Shown here piece after piece: positions 15,271 through 21,312 of a DNA stretch of 21,312 nt. This DNA comes from an uncultured Pleurocapsa sp. Lineage in GTDB: Bacteria; Cyanobacteriota; Cyanobacteriia; Cyanobacteriales; Xenococcaceae. Each line of letters opens with the position of its first letter. Within the stretch, counting starts at the first letter, position 1. The notes under the pieces are model-generated. The model saw nothing but the letters and a program-made list of their open reading frames with translations, did not search any database and was not told the origin of the DNA. Both the position numbers and the translations under genes were made by a program. The stretch spans positions 1 through 21,312 of the forward strand of contig CAKZYI010000050.1 of NCBI GenBank assembly GCA_937884735.1. The letters run 5' to 3'.

Positions 15271-18200
15271 TTAGATGGTAGAACCAATAATATTGGTAGT
15301 TCCCCGACTAATAAGCGCGCTGTTATCAACACCGCCTAAACCAATTGTTTGGCTAATAGTGCTGTTGCTAAAGGTCAAAGTCCCAAAGCTGTCTATCTTT
15401 GCGCCTGTGAGGTTTAAACCATCAATAGTCAAATTGGCATCTGTTTCGGGTAACTTGAAGATAAAACCACCGTCTAAAGTGAGATTATCTTGACCTAAGC
15501 CATTGATAGTCACGGAGTCACTAATTATGAGGTCGCGACTTAAAGATTCGTTGAAGTCAATTGTGCCACCACTGAGACTTGCATCAAAGGTAATTGTATC
15601 TGCACCGTCACTAACGCTCGCTAAGGCGATCGCTTCTCTTAAAGACAAGTCACCAGCACTAAAGTCGCCGTCGTTTTCATCTTCTAAAGTTGAAACAACT
15701 AACTCTTGGGGATTATTATCGCCATTATCTACATCTTGAACTTCAAAAGCACCAATATCAGTAGCATCTCCCACAGTGCGATCAAATCCTGCTCCGCGTT
15801 GATCGCTAGTTAAATTATTGGGATTGCTACCAGCATTAATGGCAGGAGAATCTTCTAGCAAGGCGATGGTAGGAGTATTACCGCCATTGTCTTCCAATGC
15901 GCTTAACAATGGATCTATCGGACTATCTTCCGTACCAACAAGATCGCTATCAATAAACCCTGTTGCATTGTCACCATTGCCAATTAAATTATTTCCACCA
16001 CTGGTAATATTTTGACCTGTGATACTGCTAGAGTCATTACCTTCGGTATTGTTATTTACAATAATGCTGCTGGTAAGTGTTGTGCCGTCATTATTAGCAT
16101 TAATACCATCAGTAATAGTGCTATTGGAAATATCCAAAGTTCCTCGGCTAGACAAACCTAAACCAGTACTGTTGGTAATAGTGCTGTTAATAACAGTAAG
16201 ATTGCCCAAGCTTGTGACTGCACCTCCCAAAAATCCAGGATCGCCACTGCCATTGTTAGCGATTAAACTACCAATGATCTCAACGTCTTGAAAACCACCA
16301 GAGATTGCACCCGCACCACTGGCACTGCTATTGGAAACAATTGAATCGACTAAAGTAAAGTTGGCATTATTGACAACTTGAATCGCGCCTCCAGATCCGC
16401 CTCCATTGAAAAAGAACCGTTCGATAGTGCCATTGGTAATGGTCAATTCCTCAAAAACAACATCGATGGTAAGGTTGTCAAAATTTCCATCGACAGTAAA
16501 AATGCCATTTCCTCCAGACACCCCGTCAATTGTGAGGTTATTAGCACCTAAGCCGCTGATAGTTACTGAGTCTGTAATCAACAAATTCTGATTTACAGTA
16601 CCTAAGCCTCGTGGATCTGCTTGAGTCTCGGTTAAAGCGATTGTGCCACCACTCAAACTAGAATCAAAAGTAATGGTGTCCGCGCCTTCTGTATCGTTAG
16701 CAATTGCGATCGCTTCTCGTAAAGACAAGTCCCCAGCACTAAAGTCACCATCGTTTTCATCTTCTAAAGTTGAAACAACTAACTCTTGGGGAATCTCGCC
16801 ACCGCCATTATCTACATCTTGAACTTCAAAAGCACCAATATCAGTAGCATCTCCCACAGTGCGATCGAATCCTTCTCCGCGTTGATCGGTAGTTAAATTA
16901 TTGGGATTACTGCCTGCATCAATGGCAGGAGATCCTTCTAAAAGGGCAACAGTTGGAGTAGTACCGCCGTTATTTTGTAAATCTCCTAATAAAGGATCTA
17001 TAGGTGCATCAGTCGTGCCAACCAAATCGCCATTCTCTCCATCGGTCAAGCCTGTAGAATCACCAGCATTTCCAATCAGATTATTACCACCACTGGTAAT
17101 ATTGCTTATTCCCAAATCAATACCTTGATAGCCTGCAACAATACTACTGGTAATAGTGGCTGAACCACTTATTCCATCTCCAAAAAAGCCTGAATCATTT
17201 TGTGTGATAGTACTATTTTCTACGGTCAAGCTCCCATAATTGGAAATGCCGCCACCAGGATTAAAAGAACTGTTGCCAGTAATCGTACTGTTGACCACTA
17301 TGGCAGTTCCATCATTTAATATTCCTCCCCCTGTACTACGAAAACCTGATGAATTGTTGCTAACTAGACTGCTATCAAGGAGTAGACTTCCATAGTTAGC
17401 AATACCTCCGCCATCACCACGGTTTAAAAAATTATTTTCAAGAACAGTATTTTTGACAATTAAATTTTCTTGATTGAGAATCCCCCCTCCGTTTTCATTG
17501 ACTGATTCTTGATTACCGCCTGTAATTGTTAGCCCCTCAATCGTTACGTTTTTGAGGGTGTTTTCATCATTATCATCTATATTAAAAACTCGCGACCTAA
17601 TAGAGTCGGAAGATTCTCCTAAAACAGAACCGCCATCAATTGTTAAATTATTGGCACCTTGACCCTGAATAGTGAGATCTTTATCTATTAATAATTCTCC
17701 CAAGGTCAGACTGATAGTGTTATTACTAAGATCGGTATCAAATGTAATTGTGTCTTCCGCATCAGCAATTGCGATCGCTTCTCGTAAAGATAAGTCCCCC
17801 GCACTAAAGTCACCATCGTTTTCATCTTCTAAAGTTGAAACAACTAACTCTTGAGGAATCTCACCTCCGCCATAATCTACATCTTGAACTTCTACAGCAC
17901 CAATATCGGTAGTATCTCCCACAGTGCGATCGAATCCTTCTCCTCTTTGATCGGTAGTTAAACCGTTGGGATTACTACCTGCATCAATGGCAGGAGAATC
18001 TTCTGGTAAGGCGAGGGTTTGGGTAGTACCGCCGTTGTCTTGCAACTCTCCCAATTGTGGGTCAACATCTGTAATATCTGTATCGGATAAACCGCTAACA
18101 TCATTGGCGTTACCAACCAAATTATTTCCGCCACTGATAACTTCGCCGTCTCCAGAAATGTCCCCCAGATTACCGCCACCATTGTTTGCCACAATATTAC

Positions 18201-19416
18201 TGACAATATTTGTGGTACCAAAGTTTCGGATACCTCCCCCTCCTAGTCCACCAGTATTATTGGCAATGGTGTTGTTGTTTAGATTTACTGTGCCATTAGA
18301 CCTGGCTTCATTATTAGCGATGGTGCTGTTGCTGATGTTGGCTGTAGCTTCGGGACTAACTATAATGCCTGATTGAGCCTGATCTGCTCGATTGTTGCTA
18401 ATAGTACTGCCTTCAACATTAAGAGTTCCCGTTTCGACTGCAATTCCTACATTACTACCGCCGTCATGGTTAGTAACGGTTGAATTGGTTATAGAAGTCG
18501 TACCTTGTTGGTTAACAATTGCGTTGTTATCTGAGGATGTGGAAATGTTGCCTTCGATGATAGTGTCATCGATAGTGAGGCTACCACCATCCATAATACT
18601 GAGGTTTCCTGTATTGCGTATCGCGCTGCCATTGGGAGCAGAATTACCGCTAATGTTGCTACTGGTGATAGTCGTTTCGTTGCGATTGTCGATCGCACCA
18701 CCAGCATAAATAGAAGTATTGTTGGTAATTGAAGTATTTTCAACTTCTAAAGTGCCAATATTAAAGATCCCTGTTCCGCTATTATTTTGAATAAAGCTAT
18801 CAGAGACGTTTAGCTCGTTGCGATTGATTATTACTCCATCAGTTCTTGCTGGTCGAGATGTAGCTCCATCGCCAGTACTACTATTATTTTCGATAGTGCT
18901 ATTGTCAATAGTAGTAGTACCTCGATTGTAAATTGCACCTCCAACAGATGCACTACTACCTGTGATTACAGAATCTTTGAGCAGAAGGCTGGCATTATCA
19001 CTAACAAAAAAAGAACCACCACGTTCTGTCAAACCAGAAAAGGAAAAGGCTAGTTGCGCCCCGTTAGCAATAGTTATATTTTCTACGGTGACATCAATTT
19101 GTGACTCTGCGCTATCGATGTCAAAAATACCATTACCACCATTGTCTCCATCAATGGTTAGATTAACTATACCCAAACCACTAATGCTTACAGAGTCGGT
19201 AATTAATAGTGGGGTATTGGCTAAAGTTGGTCTACTTGTAGGCTGGTCTTTAACTAGGGTAATTGTTCCACCATCAAGGCTGGAGTCAAAAGTAATAGTG
19301 TCTGCACCTTCGGCATCATTAGATAAGGCGATCGCTTCTCGTAAAGACAAGTCTCCAGCACTGAAGTCACCATCGTTTTCATCGTCGAGAATAGAGACTA
19401 TGAATTCTTGCGTCAT
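15271..19416 (-). CDS. N-terminal 1,381 aa of the giant exoprotein (choice-of-anchor Q / CSLREA repeats)
   Basis: This is the part that ordinary translation would produce. It holds modules 1-3 complete and the first ~145 residues of module 4, ending at 'RGTTNIIGSTI' in the middle of a beta-helix rung. Module 1 is the longest (521 aa), with the others at 355-378 aa. A weak GGATAAC element precedes the ATG. As it has neither signal peptide nor RTX tail, the product should stay in the cytoplasm if it is made at all. Confidence -1.
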   Translation of the reverse strand: MTQEFIVSILDDENDGDFSAGDLSLREAIALSNDAEGADTITFDSSLDGGTITLVKDQPTSRPTLANTPLLITDSVSISGLGIVNLTIDGDNGGNGIFDIDSAESQIDVTVENITIANGAQLAFSFSGLTERGGSFFVSDNASLLLKDSVITGSSASVGGAIYNRGTTTIDNSTIENNSSTGDGATSRPARTDGVIINRNELNVSDSFIQNNSGTGIFNIGTLEVENTSITNNTSIYAGGAIDNRNETTITSSNISGNSAPNGSAIRNTGNLSIMDGGSLTIDDTIIEGNISTSSDNNAIVNQQGTTSITNSTVTNHDGGSNVGIAVETGTLNVEGSTISNNRADQAQSGIIVSPEATANISNSTIANNEARSNGTVNLNNNTIANNTGGLGGGGIRNFGTTNIVSNIVANNGGGNLGDISGDGEVISGGNNLVGNANDVSGLSDTDITDVDPQLGELQDNGGTTQTLALPEDSPAIDAGSNPNGLTTDQRGEGFDRTVGDTTDIGAVEVQDVDYGGGEIPQELVVSTLEDENDGDFSAGDLSLREAIAIADAEDTITFDTDLSNNTISLTLGELLIDKDLTIQGQGANNLTIDGGSVLGESSDSIRSRVFNIDDNDENTLKNVTIEGLTITGGNQESVNENGGGILNQENLIVKNTVLENNFLNRGDGGGIANYGSLLLDSSLVSNNSSGFRSTGGGILNDGTAIVVNSTITGNSSFNPGGGISNYGSLTVENSTITQNDSGFFGDGISGSATITSSIVAGYQGIDLGISNITSGGNNLIGNAGDSTGLTDGENGDLVGTTDAPIDPLLGDLQNNGGTTPTVALLEGSPAIDAGSNPNNLTTDQRGEGFDRTVGDATDIGAFEVQDVDNGGGEIPQELVVSTLEDENDGDFSAGDLSLREAIAIANDTEGADTITFDSSLSGGTIALTETQADPRGLGTVNQNLLITDSVTISGLGANNLTIDGVSGGNGIFTVDGNFDNLTIDVVFEELTITNGTIERFFFNGGGSGGAIQVVNNANFTLVDSIVSNSSASGAGAISGGFQDVEIIGSLIANNGSGDPGFLGGAVTSLGNLTVINSTITNSTGLGLSSRGTLDISNSTITDGINANNDGTTLTSSIIVNNNTEGNDSSSITGQNITSGGNNLIGNGDNATGFIDSDLVGTEDSPIDPLLSALEDNGGNTPTIALLEDSPAINAGSNPNNLTSDQRGAGFDRTVGDATDIGAFEVQDVDNGDNNPQELVVSTLEDENDGDFSAGDLSLREAIALASVSDGADTITFDASLSGGTIDFNESLSRDLIISDSVTINGLGQDNLTLDGGFIFKLPETDANLTIDGLNLTGAKIDSFGTLTFSNSTISQTIGLGGVDNSALISRGTTNIIGSTI
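15575..15783. repeat. 209-bp direct repeat, copy B (module 4 start)
   Basis: Partner of 14441-14649 with no mismatches that I can find. Recombination between the copies would delete or add exactly 378 codons in frame, and the stop codon at 15271 would be removed with the deleted unit. Confidence -1.
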
Positions 19417-19992
19417 TTTTGTTATCCAAATTTCATTTTAAAAATCAGCAGGATAGTTACATTTATTCTTATGGTTTTCTGTTTTATAAGTGTATAAGTC
19501 TAAATTTTGTAGAGACAGATAAAGGCATCAAAGTGTGCTGGGTATAGTCTATAATTTTGACTTTTGCTAACAGTCAGGTAGTTAATCAAAACACACCTAG
19601 CAACTTGAGAAATACTAATTTTTTTGTGGTCTATACAGTAAATCAAGAGTTAATGAAAAGACACTTTAACCTAGATTTAATTTTCGGTTAAAGGTTAAAT
19701 CTAGGTTAATAAATCAAACATCAATTTGACACAAAAAATTAGGGAGACTATGTTTTAGTAACACCTTAAGTCACAAATTTTTTATTTTTGTCAAAATGGT
19801 TTTGCTCTTTTATTTGAACTTAATAAAACAGCTTGTACATCAAAATATGAACTATTTATCTGTCTCCTAATTTTAGAATTAATTGGTGCTACAAAAAATA
19901 TTGAAACCATGAAGCAGAGTGTAAAGTTTTGATGAACTTAATTAAACAGACATAATCGTAAATTGTTGGTTGTTAGTAGTAACTAGTAATTT
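19417..19992. other. AT-rich intergenic region with a long inverted repeat
   Basis: No gene is visible in about 575 bp between the exoprotein start and the end of the WD40 gene. It must contain the exoprotein promoter, but I cannot pick a convincing -35/-10 pair. Its only clear structure is the inverted repeat at 19666-19709. Confidence -1.
19666..19709. repeat. Perfect 15-bp inverted repeat
   Basis: TTAACCTAGATTTAA, a 14-nt spacer (TTTTCGGTTAAAGG) and TTAAATCTAGGTTAA. It lies 250 bp before the exoprotein start and 284 bp after the WD40 gene end. There is no U-run on either strand, so an operator or mobile-element end is as likely as a terminator. Confidence -1.
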
Positions 19993-21312
19993 TTAATTAC
20001 AAAAGTCTTTACTCCAGTTTTGATGACCCCGATCGCGATAACATTGGAATTGTTGACCAACCCAAACTACTTGCCATAGTTTCTGCTCAAAATCGCCATA
20101 AGGAGCAAACTTTACTTTGTAGCGTATGCCAGCAATAGAATCATCTGGGAGATTGGTCTGAGTAATATCAACAACAGCCAAATTATCTTGAAGATAGTTG
20201 ATTTCAACTGCTTCTTTTTCGGATTCGACAATTTCGGTTAAACCCAATGCCGCTAAAGCGATCGCCTGGGGATCTTTGCCAGTATAATTGGGTTTAATTC
20301 GATCTGCTTGTCTTTTTTCTTTTGTTATTGGTGTTTGAGTATTCCAATATTGTGCAATATCAATAGACAAGTATTCATCTTTGATTGTTGATGTTTGTCG
20401 ATTGTGAGAGAGATTATTTTGCCATATATTAATTTCACTGCCATCTGAGTCTGCAGATTGCTTAACCCTGGCAAAGAGTTGACCTTGAGGACTAAAAGCC
20501 AGCATTTTGGTTTCTTTTTTATTAGGTGTGGTCATCACATTTCTTAGGGGTAATCCTGTCAACAAACTAGTCATTGCTGAAGAATGGAAATTACCTGCTA
20601 TCAAACGACTATCTCCGCTCAAACTAAATAAACCATTATTGCTGTAAAGATTATTGGTTTTTTGGCTAATTTCTCCTGATTGCCAATTCCAAACGTTTAT
20701 TTTTCCGTCATAGCTACTGCTAACTAACTTTTTGCCGTCAGCAGTAAATTCTATACGGGCAATATCATTATTATGACCATCGAGGGTATTTAACAATGTT
20801 GGCAGATCCTTATCTAGTGTCCACAGTTGAATCTGGTTAGCTTTTTCTCCCTGTTGTCCCCCCGTAATATTTGCATCTACCGTAGCAATTACTTTAGCAT
20901 TGGGGCTTAATGCGATCGCATCTACAGGATATCGAAGATCGAAACCAAATAATTTATCTCCTTGTGGAAAACTCCAGGCAGTTACTCCCGCGTCGCAAGC
21001 TCCATAAATATTTTCCCTTGACCGATTAAATACAACTTGCCTACAACCTGCTGAATCCTTTAAGCCTAAAACTTTTTCTCCTTTAGCTACATCCCAAACA
21101 ATCAAAGATTCGTTAGGAGACAGTAGTCCTTGACTCCAGGTAACAGTGGCTAAAAAACGACTGTCAGGGCTAAAAGCGATCGCTGTCGGTGTCAGTTCCA
21201 GATCGTATTTGGTAGTGTAGTGACCAGGTAAAATACGGCTTAATACTCCTTGTTCTGTATCCCATAAGATAATTAGATTAGATTCTACACTAGCCAGTAT
21301 TTTGCATTCAGG
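19993..21312 (-). CDS. WD40-repeat (beta-propeller) protein, N-terminus outside window
   Basis: The frame is open from the right edge (PECKILASVESNLIILWDTE) to TAA 19993: 439 residues, without its start. WD40 blades are seen as 'AIAFSPDSRFLATVT...LIVWDV', 'AIALSPNAKVIATVD...IQLWTL', 'DGHNNDIARIEFTADGKKLV...INVWNW' and 'MLAFSPQGQLFARVK...INIWQN'. After about residue 345 comes a separate C-terminal domain (AIALAALGLTEIVESE; KVKFAPYGDFEQKLWQVVWVGQQFQCYRD) that I cannot name. Cyanobacterial WD40 proteins often act as scaffolds. There is no catalytic motif in the visible part. An internal TTG at 21105 could look like a start but lies inside a blade and has no merit. Confidence -1.
   Translation of the reverse strand, partial: PECKILASVESNLIILWDTEQGVLSRILPGHYTTKYDLELTPTAIAFSPDSRFLATVTWSQGLLSPNESLIVWDVAKGEKVLGLKDSAGCRQVVFNRSRENIYGACDAGVTAWSFPQGDKLFGFDLRYPVDAIALSPNAKVIATVDANITGGQQGEKANQIQLWTLDKDLPTLLNTLDGHNNDIARIEFTADGKKLVSSSYDGKINVWNWQSGEISQKTNNLYSNNGLFSLSGDSRLIAGNFHSSAMTSLLTGLPLRNVMTTPNKKETKMLAFSPQGQLFARVKQSADSDGSEINIWQNNLSHNRQTSTIKDEYLSIDIAQYWNTQTPITKEKRQADRIKPNYTGKDPQAIALAALGLTEIVESEKEAVEINYLQDNLAVVDITQTNLPDDSIAGIRYKVKFAPYGDFEQKLWQVVWVGQQFQCYRDRGHQNWSKDFCN

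Larger units (their letters stand above)
12979..19416 (-). pseudogene. Giant exoprotein locus: five CSLREA/choice-of-anchor-Q beta-helix modules plus RTX C-terminus, with two in-frame stops
   Basis: One frame of 2,145 codons runs from ATG 19416 to TAA 12979, interrupted only by TAA at 15273-15271 (codon 1382) and TAG at 13233-13231 (codon 2062). Five modules begin at residues 1, 522, 877, 1237 and 1615, each with 'QELVVSTLEDENDGDFSAGD' and 'LSLREAIA', then right-handed beta-helix rungs (repeated STIxNN), ending 'SPAIDAGSNPNNLTTDQRG' and 'TVGDATDIGAFEVQDVDN'. Residues ~1995-2075 hold GGxGxDxL Ca-binding RTX repeats, followed by 'HQDTITDFSDGSDLFELA', a typical type I secretion tail. There is no N-terminal signal peptide. 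The intact product would be a secreted or surface adhesin-like protein. With the stops, both RTX and secretion signal are lost. The second stop sits where 'NDTLFGG' is expected (TTG to TAG); the first aligns with Val or Thr in sister modules. Confidence -1.

Noticed and set aside
13231..15332. Programmed recoding or selenocysteine/pyrrolysine at the exoprotein stops
   Set aside because: The stops are TAA and TAG with no conserved downstream stem or expected context, and neither amino acid fits the aligned sense residues (Val/Thr and Leu).
13700..19441. Many plus-strand open frames opposite the exoprotein gene (for example 14834-15274 and 18962-19441)
   Set aside because: They are Pro/Leu/Ser-rich mirror images of the Gly/Asn/Asp/Thr-rich repeats on the minus strand, recur with each module, and have no ribosome-binding sites.

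Overview
The window looks like chromosomal DNA of a cyanobacterium. The highly iterated palindrome GCGATCGC (HIP1) recurs throughout, the DNA is moderately AT-rich, and several genes belong to families found mainly in cyanobacteria (DUF1802, DUF4359, the 'FQFPNGQ...DGVNYLVREDLEKWL' N-terminal domain, an unpaired non-catalytic M16 peptidase). A unicellular or baeocystous lineage such as Pleurocapsales/Xenococcaceae is plausible, but this is a guess.

Layout, left to right. (1) 1-1136 (-): the N-terminal part of a large repeat protein, at least three ~131-aa PPC-like modules each with an EF-hand-like Ca loop, running off the left edge. (2) 1348-2607 (-): an M16-type peptidase homologue split by one in-frame TAA and lacking the HxxEH zinc motif; a heptanucleotide tandem repeat covers its start codon. 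(3) 2731-4548 (+): a full ABC exporter, followed by a C-terminal scrap of a MazF/PemK toxin. (4) 4784-7067: a seven-TM membrane protein of unknown family, a secreted four-cysteine protein containing a 29-bp palindrome, tRNA-Asn with a good promoter, and a 156-aa unknown. (5) 7083-9037 (-): avtA-rimM, probably co-transcribed. (6) 9038-10075: a gene-poor kilobase with the eroded remains of a REP-associated (Y1/HUH) transposase and a REP-like hairpin. (7) 10076-12713: small housekeeping and conserved genes (acidic Pro/Glu-repeat protein, DUF1802, CutA, a stand-alone mannose-6-P isomerase-type cupin, DUF4359). (8) tRNA-His and a bidirectional terminator. (9) 12979-19416 (-): one 2,145-codon frame coding a giant exoprotein of five CSLREA/choice-of-anchor-Q beta-helix modules with RTX repeats and a type-I-secretion C-terminus, interrupted by two in-frame stops. 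(10) 19993-21312 (-): the C-terminal part of a WD40-repeat protein running off the right edge.

The most notable pattern is that three loci (M16 homologue, transposase remnant, giant exoprotein) carry four in-frame nonsense codons (TAA, TAG, TAA, TAG) with reading frame otherwise kept, over 6.4 kb in the largest case. This fits recent loss of function, strain-level polymorphism, base-call error, or less likely readthrough. Both flanking giant proteins lack an N-terminal signal peptide, which for the RTX-bearing one suggests type I secretion. I did not see an obviously new multi-gene system. The best leads are the broken, internally homogenised exoprotein, the Ca-loop PPC repeat protein, the intramembrane-histidine membrane protein and the palindrome-bearing secreted protein.
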